64,000 nt of DNA from Platycnemis pennipes (lineage: Eukaryota; Arthropoda; Insecta; Odonata; Platycnemididae), in contig OW121850.1 in assembly GCA_933228895.1 (NCBI GenBank), forward strand, positions 35,287,773 to 35,351,772, in the 5' to 3' direction. The notes beneath the pieces are model-generated. The model was not told the origin of the DNA and did no database searches. It saw nothing but the letters and a program-made list of their open reading frames with translations. Of the stretch, positions 38,113 to 49,227 are shown piece by piece (position 1 is the stretch's first letter; each line of letters opens with the position of its first letter). A program made the translations under genes and the position numbers.

Positions 38113-38473
38113 ACATGTCGTGTAGGGGATCGGGTTGGTGTGGCGGCTAGAGTACTGGCCTCCCATCCCGAGGGCCCGGGTTCGATTCCCGGCAGTGGCG
38201 GATTTTTCAGTGGAAAACCGGTCCCCACTTGAGTGCCTAGTGGAGGGCATTTCAAGTACAGTACCCCGTCCGTCGGATGGGACGTGAAGCCGTGGTCCCC
38301 TTGGCGCCTTTCATTAAGAGTAGGCTAATGCCGACGCCGGGTTTCTCTCCACCCTTCCTCCGTTCCCTAAAAACTCCTACCATTACCAAATTACCTACCT
38401 ATCCTATATGGCGCAAATGACCTAAGCTGTCGGTCGCCTCCCCTAAATAACCAACCAACCAACATGTCGTGTA
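38113..38473 (+). mobile_element. Full-length tRNA-derived SINE with target duplication
   Basis: The 12-bp word ACATGTCGTGTA occurs at 38113-38124 and 38462-38473 and brackets a 337-bp insert, the hallmark of a retroposed element. The insert begins GGGGATCGGGTTGGTG. Its A-box region is TGGCGGCTAGAGTACTGG and its B box is GGTTCGATTCC (38179-38189) within CCGGG-loop-CCCGG, a perfect 5-bp T stem. It then has a body with TTTTTCAGTGGAAAACCGG, CCGTCGGATGGGACGTGAAG, GCTAATGCCGACGCCGGG and CCACCCTTCCTCC. It ends in AACC repeats (38448-38461). Pol III would transcribe it from the internal promoter. This is the reference for the other copies in the window. The partner LINE is not identified; the tail does not match the GATGAT tail of the RT element here. 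Confidence 0.9.
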
Positions 38474-38611
38474 TCTTCTCGCCCTTTCCCTCCTTTCCTC
38501 CTCTTTCCCGCTTTCCTCGCCTCTCTTCCTCTCCTAATAGGGCTACATTCCCCTGGTCTATCTACGGTTTTGCACAATATTATGAAAGTAAATATCACCC
38601 CGGGGAATGGA

Positions 38612-38690
38612 GAGGTTTTGCACGGATTTGAACTTGAGACCCCTGGGTACGTATCTAATGAGCTCCACTCGACTATCCGTAACTATCTAA
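38612..38690 (-). mobile_element. tRNA-like SINE head, second type (minus)
   Basis: The minus strand shows an A-box region GGATAGTCGAGTGGAGCTC and a B box AGTTCAAATCC at tRNA spacing. The T stem does not pair, so this is not a functional tRNA. The sequence differs from the main SINE head and probably represents another SINE family. Confidence 0.5.
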
Positions 38691-38783
38691 TCTGTTGTTG
38701 TAAGGGAGAAAATGGCCGCAGCTAGGTCATTTATGCCAAGGGGAGGTGGGTTGTTATGCGAAGATAGTAGTTTCGTTGAAATC

Positions 38784-38945
38784 GGAGGAAGGGCGAAGAT
38801 TAATATCCGTCGTTGACCTTCGCCTGCTCTCAATGAAAGGCGCCAAGTACTCTAAAGTATAAATTCCCTTACGGCGGACTAACTTCTGCACAAGAAACGC
38901 TCTCCTAACGGCGGGGCTGTGATAGGGACCGATAATCCAACAAAA
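38784..38945 (-). mobile_element. SINE body fragment of the main family (minus)
   Basis: The complement contains CTTGGCGCCTTTCATTGAGA, GCAGGCGAAGGTCAACG and CCCTTCCTCC, which match the reference body, and a diverged B box near 38925-38938. The conserved GGATGGGACG core is eroded to a GTAAGGGA-like form. It lies only 0.3 kb from the full SINE, in the opposite orientation. Confidence 0.7.
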
Positions 38946-40780
38946 ACTCCGGGACACGAAACTGGGCCCTCGATTTAGGAATTACGTATGCATGATCTCA
39001 AGGTAATTAATACCACAATTCTCAGCAGTCTCATTTGCTACTGATTAGGAAATTTAAAGTTTTTATCTTTACATTTTAATTTTTTTCTTCCAAACTATCT
39101 ATTACGTTTAACTTTGTGTCTCCACTGCGTTAACAGATGATTTTTCTACGTGCTGAAATCATTTAAATTAAAAAAAATCCATCAGTCACTTTATCCTATC
39201 TAATAGTCACGCCAAAAGCGATCCACATAAATCTCTGCACTGAATTAGCTTTTTTATGCCATAGGAGTGTCTTGTTATATTTTACTCTTGCGGAATTCCA
39301 TATGAATTTTTTAAGCCTTTAAATTAAGGGTAAGTGAACATTAATCATACTCAATTCCCATTAAATATGATTAAAAACGTTTTATCTTATTAATTCAGTA
39401 ATCAGAATTCTTTTACCGCTCTAGTGCCGGAAAAATTGTTTTTAAATCGAGTGATAAGATTTTGGGCAATAATGACTCTTCTGAGCACAGAATTGATTTA
39501 TGAAACGATGATTCCTGGCTAAGGGATGCGTTAAAAAAAACTGGATTTTTTACTATTCGAGTATGAAAATGGGAGGAGTAATTTATAAATACTTCAATCG
39601 TGCAGAATCAACACTACGTATCTATTTTTACTCAGTGAAACTGAAGAAAAGGACTATGGTGTTTGCTTTCTCCAAAAAACAAGATACATTTTCCATCCTG
39701 TTAATCTCAAAAACCATTTAAAGTGTAATCAGTTTCAGGTTTTTTTTCCTTATGTACGAAATGAAACTAAACCTTGTGAAAGATTTAAACTCAGTGGTGA
39801 AACAGTATGATATTGTGTTTTGGAAATGATACGAATCGATTTTGACTTCACTTTAGGCTTCGCACACCAGCCGTAAAATGAAAGGGGTGTATTAATTCAC
39901 GTGCCGTTCAATGTTCTTCAATATTAATTAATGCACATTAAAAATATTTATATTTTTAGCGTAAAATCAAGCCATTTTCTTTTTTCTAATCTGGAGGTTG
40001 AAAATTTAGGAAAATTAATTAAATTGGTTTAAGGAAGTTTTTGGTCATGACTCATATTCGTGTTACCGTTTCAATTCAAGAATTTGCAATTTGCATCTTG
40101 TCTAGAGTGAGGCTTTATATTTTTTTATTCAAATTTTCAATAATTGGTTATATCCCATGACCATGATGATAAATGCCCAGCAGTGTATTTGTCCAAGTAC
40201 GACTGAACTGCTTTGCTACTTTTTTATTTTGGGATTCATTAGTATCGTTACATATAAAATTATATTATCCAGTAACGTATGGTAGGACTTCAGACAGCAT
40301 TTTTATTAGTTTTCTCGATTCATTCTGTTCATATTTTTTGCCTTTCTTGTCATACATTAGCCGGTAAGATACCATAAAAAATATATAAGACATCTTAACA
40401 GACATGACATCCGATTGATGAACTATTGGCAGTTACTGTGTGTGTGTGGAATTAGTAGTACTTTCCGGTTTCTTTTACAATCCCTATTTGAAGCTCACTT
40501 TCTGGAAAATAATTCTTTAATGACTTTTATTATTGAGTTTACCTTGGCTTCATTTTCGGCGTAAGTTATTGCGGGTAACGATCGTGTGGGATTCACGACC
40601 AGGGATAGTAGACCTTCTCATTGGGTATGAGCGTTTCTCTTTACCCTGGGGTTCCTAAAAATGCAATGCTACTCGCATACGCCAAACACTGATATCAAAA
40701 CATAAGTGGTGATTGATCAGAATTCCCACAAGGGCAATGGGATCCATCGCTCATAGTTTTCCGTACGCCCTTAAATATCG
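38946..40780. other. AT-rich stretch, nothing seen
   Basis: No feature is recognised. A short TG tract lies near 40438-40447. Confidence 0.5.
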
Positions 40781-41165
40781 ATCATGACCTTCAAAGCATT
40801 CTCCAGCACTCGGATTCACTCCTTCACGCGCATTAAAATAGTTTGCAAGGCTGGTTGAGTGGGCTGGTGGGGAGTTTTTTCCAGGCCGCTGCATCTCGCT
40901 GCTGTATCGACAAAGCAGCGTTGCCGCTCTCGAAGCGGGAAGTCGCTGCGTGGGGCAGAAAGGGGTTATGTTTTTCGGAGGTAGGAGGGAGGGAGAAAGG
41001 GTATGGAGAAAGGGTATGGAGAGAAGGGGCATGAACGAGACAAATGGAGAAAACGGGCAGTGGAAACAGGGAACCTGGCATTTTGAGTCCTTCTCTTTCT
41101 CACTCTCAAAGGCATACTTGACCCCTGGCGTACTTCACGTTCTCACGACGCACTGAGAATGTGAC
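40781..41165. other. GC- and purine-rich island
   Basis: About 40840-40965 is CpG-rich and 40965-41060 is purine-rich. GAGAAAGGGTATG is tandemly repeated (40993-41005, 41006-41018, then partly). Overlapping ORFs of 63-93 codons on both strands carry no motif. Confidence 0.4.
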
Positions 41166-44100
41166 TCGCCGTAAAACGCCGCGGAAATGCTTTCCTGGAC
41201 TACTTGAGAGATGTTGGGGACAGCAATTCGAGGAACTTTAGACGGCTCTTCGCGCGCTTTCCTTTTTTATTTTTCAATTTCCAATGTCCCTACGCGGTCT
41301 CTTTTATTTGCCTCGCGAACGGCGGGAGTTCGTAGTCCATAAGACAAACCGAGAGTTGAAAAAATGAAGTTGAATGCGTTTTATAAGGCCTGCCGGCGTG
41401 TAAAAAATAAATGCGAGGAATAAAGTCTTGCCGTTTATGAGTGGCAAGCTGGCTGAAGCTTTGCGAGGGTTCCGTTGTGGAAGTACGATTTCGCCGTCCG
41501 GTCATGGCATGAAAACGTCACTGCCCAGGACCGCTTTTGAATTCCGCAAAGTTCGTAGTATCCTCAAGCAAAGACGCCATAAAAATTCCCACATTGAATA
41601 GGAATAGGCTAAATTCGATGGATCGCCTGTTTTGAGGTCCATAGATTCGTATTTTTTTAGAATTCTATTTTCTAGTCATCTTTGAAAGCGTTTCAGATCC
41701 TTTTTTGACGTTACGTTTGGAGGGAAGTGCAAAGGAGGACTTCAAATTTAGCGCAACCAGTCAGCAACAGACATATTTTCTTTCAGTCACAGTGCGCAGA
41801 ACATGTAATTTCATTAGAGATATATTATCAGGTTATACATCCAACCGTATGTCATATAATCGTCGCAAAATTGAGTAAAATGCTTTTCTTTTGAGCACTT
41901 TTGAAATCACGTTTCTTTAACTTTTCAAAATTATTCTTTTTTTGAGTTTACTTTTGTCCTTATGTTGTAGTGATGCACTTATGGCCCAAATTTAGTGTTT
42001 AGATTAAAAATACCGGTAGATTTAGGATACTTGAGAGTTAGGCGATGAAACTGGGGAGGTCCACAATTCGCGTTAGGCGCATATTGCGAGTGGCATGGGC
42101 AGGGAAGTCTACTGACTGCGGGCTAGTGGAGAGAATGAAAGGTACGGGACGGTGTGGCTGATGCCGGGACTCAGCAAAGCGGAAGGGGATTTCGGGATAA
42201 GGGAAGTCATGCGATTACAAAAGGGATGCTGTATGTGAGAGAGGAGCAGCCGCTGACTAAGGACATCCCATCCCATCGTGGGAACGTGCATTGAGCTTGT
42301 TTGCGGGGGCAAAGGTACTCACCCATTGTGATCATACCCACAGAATTTACAGCTACCCCTTCTGTGCTAATTCTGCTCTGTATTAAGTCACTTCTAAATA
42401 CCTGTAGTGGTGCATTACTATGATGCTAAATTACACGGTTAACTTGGTAGTACGCATACTTTATAATATGGAAATCACTCTGACACAAAATATAATATTT
42501 TACTTATACTATCTCCACGGTGTCACGGGTTCTTTTGTGGAACTTCGGTAGTGAGTAGCAACAAATACTTTCCACTCGTTTTAAAGTAGCGCCAACGAAC
42601 TTATTCTTTACCAGACTACCATCACTACTAGAAATACTGCTTCCCTTTTGATTCATTTCTTTTCCATTCCTTGGAAGAGTATTTCGTTCTTTATACAGAC
42701 AAATCTCTCTTGACTAAGGTTTAGCTTTTCTGACTCTGTATACAAAATAATACTGATGGAGAACTCGGAATCGTGTTGGAAAAAGTTTTAGGAAATAATC
42801 AGAATCATCTCATCCAAATCGGGAGGCTGGATGTAGTGTTCCTCTTTCAATAATGATAGAATGAGTGAGAATTCATCACATATACAATAAACTAAACGTT
42901 TCACTCGATGTTTGACATTTTTTGACAGTGCGCATTGTCATAGTAGAGAAGCAATGCAATGCTATTTTCTTCTTTTTAAAAATTCGAATTTTACAGCCTC
43001 CAAATTTATAGCTTAGATACTATTAATAGCGTATCGTTATCATTATTTTATCTTGAATGAATACGCATACTTGATTAATCTATTTTTTTCTAAATATTTT
43101 GCCTTGCCACTACGATAGCTAAACTATACGTTTCAATAAGAAGATTAAAATACTCTTCTATCTAACTACAAAATGAGCATTTCTCTGTCGCTCATCGAGC
43201 AACTTTTTAGTTTATTATTTTCTCTCTATTTTTTGTACATAAATCCTCTATTTAATTTTATCCTGTATTATATATATATCCTATATTAATTATTTATCCT
43301 GTATTTAAATTCTTTATTGCCATCTCTTTAGCCTTAGCTGCCCGTTTATTTTCTTCTCATTTTATTATGTTCCTCCGCATGTTATCCAGGATTACAATGT
43401 GCCTATTTACGAACCCTTTAATCATTATTCATAGCTGATAGTCACCATACTAACGATTCCTTTTAGAGGATCGGTAACGCTGCGGTGGAAGAAAGTATAG
43501 GTACCTCGAGACGAACGAAGGAGAAAAGCTTGATGCGTAGAAAGGGTTTCTTAATTTTTTTGTCTTAAAATAAACTTATGTTCCTTATTTCAACTAACAA
43601 AATCGTATTTTATGTATTTTATAAAGAATATAACTTACAGTAGAAGATAGAAGAATTGGAAAAAAATTGAGGCTCAATTCATTATGACCTGCAGTTGTCA
43701 TTTAAGGCTCTTTAAAATATATACGTTTGCCTCAGTTGGATGTAATACATATTTATTTAGGAGAGGCCTTTCAGAATATGAGATAAAAAATAAATGGAAA
43801 GGTGTTGAATTTACTGCAATAAATGTTATTTCAATATTGTAATTCCATAACTCTTGCCAGAGATGTATAATTTATGGAGTTAATTATTGCAATCAAAGGA
43901 GAATGGTTTGCGTTTGTCAGCACTGTGCATGGTGTTGCCCAGCTCCATGCTGCAATGAAGTTCTTAGGGCGTGGAAGCAGCTTGCAGAGTAATAAAATAA
44001 CTTTGTGCCAACCAATTTTAGGTTGGTACAAGGGTTGTAATCGAGAAATTGTGGCGATCGAACCGTAAAATTAGAAACACCCGGTTCAGAGGGTAGTGGG

Positions 44101-44935
44101 AATTGTGAACTGATCTTGATTATTCTCGAGCACTTGTGGAACAGATTGTACTTTTCAGGCTGATTAGATGCTGTATGCCATCTCATCATGGATAAAAAGG
44201 AAAACATTTTTGAAATTATTATTTTTTTTAATGAAATTTATGCTCAGTTTTTCAGAAAAAGAAGTTCTCGTTTTGTGAATTTCTAACCCTTGAAATCCAT
44301 ACAGCCTACCTTGTAGCATGTATATTGCAGGTTTATCAATTTTTTATTGCTCATAGGCGTATCAGGTCAGTAGTAACAGGCTGCCTTCCTATCGATTTCG
44401 AGGCAGGTAGGCTAACTTTCGTAACATTTTTCAATCTCTGACAATATGATACGGTCGTATGTGATGTGATGAGAATTTGTAACCACCCGTTCACTATCGC
44501 TGAAACACGGAGAGTGGCTAAAGTTTCATATAGCTTAGAAGGAGCGATAGGATGAGGGTAAAAAACGAGCATAGAAAATTTCTCGGAACTCATTCCTGGA
44601 GTGACTTCATTCCGAGATGAGAAAAACTTCCTGAATTAAACATCTTGGTAGTGAAAGACGCAGTATTAAAATTTTCGTTGAGATTCCTTGTCGATGGAAT
44701 CTTTTCCCGCCGCTACAAAGGCCGTGCCTTGCCGTAATATCGTGAAATACGAGTGGGTAAAAAACTTCCACCCGCAAAAAAACTCCATCTGGAAAATGCA
44801 TCCATAAAAAATATATTCTCATATGCTTTTGTACCGCACCAGGCGTCATCCTCTAACGGAAATGCTGGAATATCTTAGAGAACAGTGACGCGTGAGTGTG
44901 TCTAAGGAAATACCACTGGAAAAGGGAAAGAAAGT
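41166..44935. other. AT-rich stretch, nothing firm
   Basis: About 3.8 kb with no gene recognised. A slightly GC-richer patch lies at 42045-42310. A TATCCTGTATT-like word repeats three times at about 43259-43310 in very AT-rich DNA. ORFs (at most 96 codons, 43917-44207 minus) have no motif. Confidence 0.5.
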
Positions 44936-45745
44936 TCATTTAATTAGCAGGAGAAAGAGAAGAAAGGAAGAATGAAGGGTAAAGGTGCGGTGAAGGAGGG
45001 AGAATGACGCGCGCAGCTGGATTTGGAGTGGAAGAGGGGAAAGGCAGAGGGAGATTGTGAAAGTGATAAGGGATGCAAAGGGAAACGTATATGTGTGGGA
45101 GTGAGATAGAAAGGGAGAGAGAGAGGGCAGAAGAGAGAGAGCGTAGAAGAGAGAGGAGCTGAGTTTGGTGGGACGGAATAAAGAGGAGGAGAGCGGATGG
45201 AGGATCCAAGGCCACGTGTTATACAGAAAGAGAGTGGCGTGGGGAGTTTGAAGTCTTTTGAATGAACTACTTCACGTGACTCGAGGGCACGAGCACCCAT
45301 GCCCCGAGGTAGAGAGGCTATTGAGTGCGAGGAGTGTAATACGTTCAAATTGCCGGCGGGGTGTGCGGGAGGAGGAGGCAAGGGGGAGAGGGTGGTTTGG
45401 AGCGGTCTCGTGGGGTTGGGTGAGGGGAGGTTCCTCGCCGCACAAAGGAGCGGAGGGGAGGGATTATTTATTTCCTTCAATCCCCGTCCCACCCGTCATC
45501 CGCACTATTTTTCGTCTATTCCCCCAACTCTCTTCATTTATTCTCCTACCTTCACTCCTTCCCTTCCGCTGCTTTACTCCCAGTTTTAGTTCGTGCTCGA
45601 GGTTTTCTCTAAATTTACTGATTTTTTCATATATGAAACCTCCCTTCACCTCGAATCTCACACGTGCGAATAATTATTTTTCTCTACCGTCCTAAAAAAC
45701 ATTAAAACTCTCCCCCGAGTTGTGCCGCACTATATCCCGCTCCAT
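44936..45745. other. Compositional island, GA-rich then CT-rich
   Basis: About 44945-45180 is purine-rich with several GAGAGA tracts; about 45475-45660 is pyrimidine-rich. CpG-rich sequence lies between. The 182-codon minus ORF (44944-45492) and the 145-codon plus ORF (45258-45695) overlap, are compositionally biased and show no domain. Confidence 0.45.
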
Positions 45746-46715
45746 CTCCCATCTCCTTTAATATCACGCATAATTACGACTGCTTCACTCTTTCTCGCTC
45801 GAAATAACCCCATGCGCTGCTGTACGAACATGCGAGACGGGTGAAGCTTCCATTGGATGCATATTTAGCTTCACCCCGGCGATGCTAATTGCACTGGCTT
45901 GCTTTTTTCGCAGTCGGTATTTCGTAAGTAGTTTTCTAAAAAAAAAGGTTTTGTGGTGACGGTTTCGGGGATTACTGAATGTAATTTAGGTCTTATTTGT
46001 TTGGTTTACAGCTCCCTGTGCATATTGCTATACAGATCTCTAACTATTTTTTCTAACGTCTGTTCCACTCCATGAATTTTTAAATTTACAATCAAACACC
46101 TGTCATTCAAAGAGTAAATAAATTTATGAACTCAGCAAATTTTATTGATACATTACTTAAGAAATATTTATTATATATGAGATCGTTGGGATGGGTACAA
46201 AGCGCCAAGTTGCACTCCATTTTCATCACCAATTGTATTCAGGGAGTGCGTTGGTAATGAATGCGAACTATTTCAAAATGTCCACTTCTTCCACCAGAGT
46301 GGTTTTTAAACATTAGGTTCTATTTTTAAATTTTTGCGATTTGCGTATAGTTCCCTTCCAACAAACGTATACTTTTTGCTTAGCACTAATGAATGTTTCT
46401 GATAGTTTGGTGTAGGTACTATTGATTATCTTTCGAACCTAATGCCTGACATTTGAGCTTACTTTCACTTCAATTTCTGCACAGAAAGCTACCGGAAAAT
46501 ATGATATGTATTTATGTATAAGTGTATAAGATTAGGCCGGAAAATTTTTTCATCCGGATAAAAGTAGCCCTTTTTCATGGCTTTAGCACATTAATGCACA
46601 TCTCAAAAACTGTAGAACTCTCCTTGCCAGTTTATAAACTTTGCTTCTCGCTAGGTAATATAATGGCTAAAGTTCCCGAGTGGATCGGTAAATTTGCCCT
46701 TTTAATAACTTTTGC
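45746..46715. other. AT-rich stretch, nothing seen
   Basis: No feature is recognised. Confidence 0.5.
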
Positions 46716-47260
46716 TTTTCCCCCATCAGCGTTCTCTCCCATCTTCCCAATACATCGCGCACACCCTCCTTCTCTCTCTCTTTAGCACTCTTTTCCCACC
46801 CCCTTTCTGCCTTTGACCCTCCAGGGCCAATATGGCGAGTCGTTGCATGTACCATTATCGCGTGGACGCCAGCGGCACGCCGGCAGCAGCGGCTGGCGGC
46901 CCAATTACAGCAGGGTCGCTTCCATCACTCATGGGAACACAAAACTGTTTGCTGGGCGGATGGTGAAAGGCCGGCCAGAAGATCTTTAGGTGAGGGGAAG
47001 GAGCAAGACGGACGGGAGTAGTTCCGCTATTGAGGAACGGGCAGAGACGCGGGGGAGTGGTGAGGGGGGGGGGGGGGGTTGGATGGAGGGTTTTTGCGAA
47101 CCTTTGTTCGATTCGGGGCAGTAAGGGAAAGTGCAAGAATGGTGAGGACGGTGGGTAGTTAGCAAGTGAGTTGGGATAATCACACTTTGCGGGCGCTCTT
47201 CAGTGGGAACGCAAAAGGAGCTGACGGATTTCGGGGAGAGCGATAAATTTTGTCCGGCCG
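46716..47260. other. Compositional island, CT-rich then GA-rich, with G15
   Basis: About 46720-46820 is pyrimidine-rich (including CT repeats), 46860-46985 is CpG-rich, and 46985-47170 is purine-rich with a G15 run (47064-47078). No gene is called; ORFs of 62-93 codons are on the low-stop strand. Confidence 0.45.
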
Positions 47261-47450
47261 GTTACTACAGTCTACGTAGAAGGAAAGTTGTGACAGTCTA
47301 GATCGAAGGCAAGAGAAACGTTAGATTTAATAGAATCAATGGATAAAATATAAAATTTTGCTCTAAAATACATGTTAAAATTTGTTCTGAATACAACTTG
47401 GTTTAGTAGTATGGATTTTGGGAAACTGAAAGAGTTATCAATCTAAACTT

Positions 47451-47566
47451 TTCGGCAAGATTTAGTGACATTAAAGTCGTTATGGATACCTACCACTGAT
47501 TAATATATGTGATTGATGGTCTTCTACCAGTAAGAGTAGTTTTATACGGAGTATCCTCACTATTTT
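47451..47566 (+). repeat. Dispersed repeat, copy 1 of 2
   Basis: This 116-bp segment matches 48281-48396 along its length, with about 80 percent identity by eye. The best-conserved blocks are CTTATGGATACCTGCCACTG (copy-2 form), AATATATGTG and TTGATGGTCTTC. It has no coding capacity or terminal repeats. The family is not recognised. Confidence 0.75.
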
Positions 47567-48140
47567 TGCAATTCTTTTTCATATTTCGACCATTTCCCTG
47601 CGCTATTTCTCTCTTCAAATCGGTGTATTTACTAGCTCTCCCTCTTCAGAATACCTTATTAACTTTCGTTTTTCTTCCATCTCCTCGCTGACCCAGCATT
47701 CTGTCTTCAATAAGTACCTCAAGTATTCCTTTGCCCTTAAGTACCTTTCATATCCACCCTATCACTACCTCCTCCTAATATATAATAAGAAACATCTTTC
47801 CTCACACCTTACTTTCCACCAACCACGTCTTCATTAGCCCACCATTCCGTCCTTCATACTATTTCCAATCCTCTCCATACCTTTATTTCCATAGATTCCA
47901 ATCTATTATTTTTATCATTCGCAAAATAGATTACTTATGTTCAGTGTCATCATGCCGTTTATTTCCTGTGTGCGCTGGAAGTATCTGTCAAAGAGTTTTA
48001 AGGTTGAATCGTGTATCAGGAGAATTGCTTCAGGGAAATAAACTCTTATTTTACGTATTTTGGAGGATTTTTGGCTGGTATTCTAGTGAATTTAGGCGAG
48101 CTAAGCTTTAAAAAAGATGAAGTCTCCAACCACGAGAAGG
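47567..48140. other. AT-rich stretch, nothing seen
   Basis: No feature is recognised. It separates the two dispersed-repeat copies. Confidence 0.4.
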
Positions 48141-48144
48141 GCTG

Positions 48145-48222
48145 ATGGGTTAGTTGCAATGGCTAGAGTGGTTAGGTTGACCGCCTCATAACATGGCTCT
48201 GGGCTGATATTTTGTATTGTTT
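48145..48222 (+). mobile_element. Possible SINE head remnant
   Basis: TGGCTAGAGTGG resembles the A-box region of the main SINE, and a degenerate GGCTCTGGGCTGATATT could be its B box. Spacing is plausible but no body follows. A weak call. Confidence 0.3.
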
Positions 48223-48280
48223 GTTTTAATACAAGCTAGAGCATGGTTTACGGATGGATTTTGTATATATGGTCACATTC

Positions 48281-48396
48281 TTCCGGCAAGATTAAGTGAT
48301 ATTGAAGTCCTTATGGATACCTGCCACTGATCAATATATGTGGTTGATGGTCTTCAACTAGTTAGGGTAGGTTTTGACGGAGTGTCCCCACTATTA
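48281..48396 (+). repeat. Dispersed repeat, copy 2 of 2
   Basis: Same orientation as the 47451-47566 copy and about 830 bp away. It runs directly into a TATATATGTATGTG simple repeat (48395-48412) that copy 1 lacks. Homology stops at about the same point in both, which suggests a defined element edge and not a larger tandem duplication. Confidence 0.75.
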
Positions 48397-48412
48397 TATA
48401 TATGTATGTGTA

Positions 48413-48820
48413 CATGTGCGCTGTTATGGATCTTCAGGACCCCCTTGTTAGTATTATTATTGTTTTCTGTGCAGTAAGAGAGTAGAATTAAAATTTCTGT
48501 TTTCAAATTCTTGATATTATGTCAAGTTCCCTCTCTAATACATACCTTTGGTAATCCATCCGGAACATTTTTTTGTAACCCTGTCTCTCTCAAATGCTGT
48601 GGAGAAGGCTACAGATATCTTAATCAAGCCACGAGTCTATTAAAGCAGCATTTAATACACTCTCTCATACTTCCACACTGATCGCCACACTGATACTTCC
48701 ACACTGATCCAATCACTGCTCATAAGAGATATCATCGGGTTGCTGGTGCGTCCTTGGGAGCGTTCTTTTGGGGTGTCGGGAGTAAGACGCAAATATAAAC
48801 ATGCATAATGAATGATAGAA
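48413..48820. other. AT-rich stretch, nothing seen
   Basis: No feature is recognised apart from ACTTCCACACTGAT words repeated near 48668-48708. Confidence 0.4.
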
Positions 48821-48821
48821 T

Positions 48822-48897
48822 AAACTTTGTATTTCCACAATTATTTTTCTCACACTACTACGACCATGGTTTCGACGATTTACGCCATCATCAGGTT
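48822..48897 (+). mobile_element. Half of an ACCGGTTT-type foldback element
   Basis: The order of motifs TTTCCACAA, then ACGACCATGGTTTCGACG, then GCCATCATCAGG matches the left arm of the 56.6 kb foldback (TTTTCCACAA, CGACCGGTTTCGATG, CATCATCAGG). The right arm is missing, so this is a truncated copy. CCATGG replaces the usual CCGG. Confidence 0.65.
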
Positions 48898-49227
48898 TAT
48901 ATAGCCATCTAGACTTTTATTATTAGTCTATATCGTCTATATCACTCATCCTCCAGCCTATTTTCAGAAATGAAGCCCACTGTCCTACTCCATCACCTAA
49001 ATTCTTGCTGAAAACGCTTCGTTGCTAATGTGGTTGATATTTCGTGTTCCTCAGACACCATTTTGACCTCTTCTTTTATATTTATTCAAAATAGCTTCTG
49101 CAAAAATAGGGCCTTGCTTTTTCTCATTTTCTTCTGCTTTTATTCTCCAATGTCATGTAAGTTTTGAAAACGACAGCTAACCTACCGTATAGCCCAAATA
49201 TTTTAGTTACTGTGGTCAAATAAAAAC
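48898..49227. other. AT-rich stretch, nothing seen
   Basis: No feature is recognised. No RT motifs 5' of the LINE copy are visible here, in agreement with 5' truncation. Confidence 0.45.

Noticed and set aside
38154..38195. Functional tRNA gene at the SINE head
   Set aside because: The B box and T stem are good, but there is no closing acceptor stem and the unit continues into a repeated SINE body between target duplications.
38612..38690. Functional tRNA gene on the minus strand
   Set aside because: The boxes are present but the T stem and acceptor stem do not pair.
40993..41025. Satellite DNA
   Set aside because: Only two and a part 13-bp units in a purine-rich patch; too short for a satellite array.
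44944..45492. 182-codon minus-strand ORF
   Set aside because: Ser/Pro/Leu-rich reading of a GA-rich tract, overlapped by two plus-strand ORFs.
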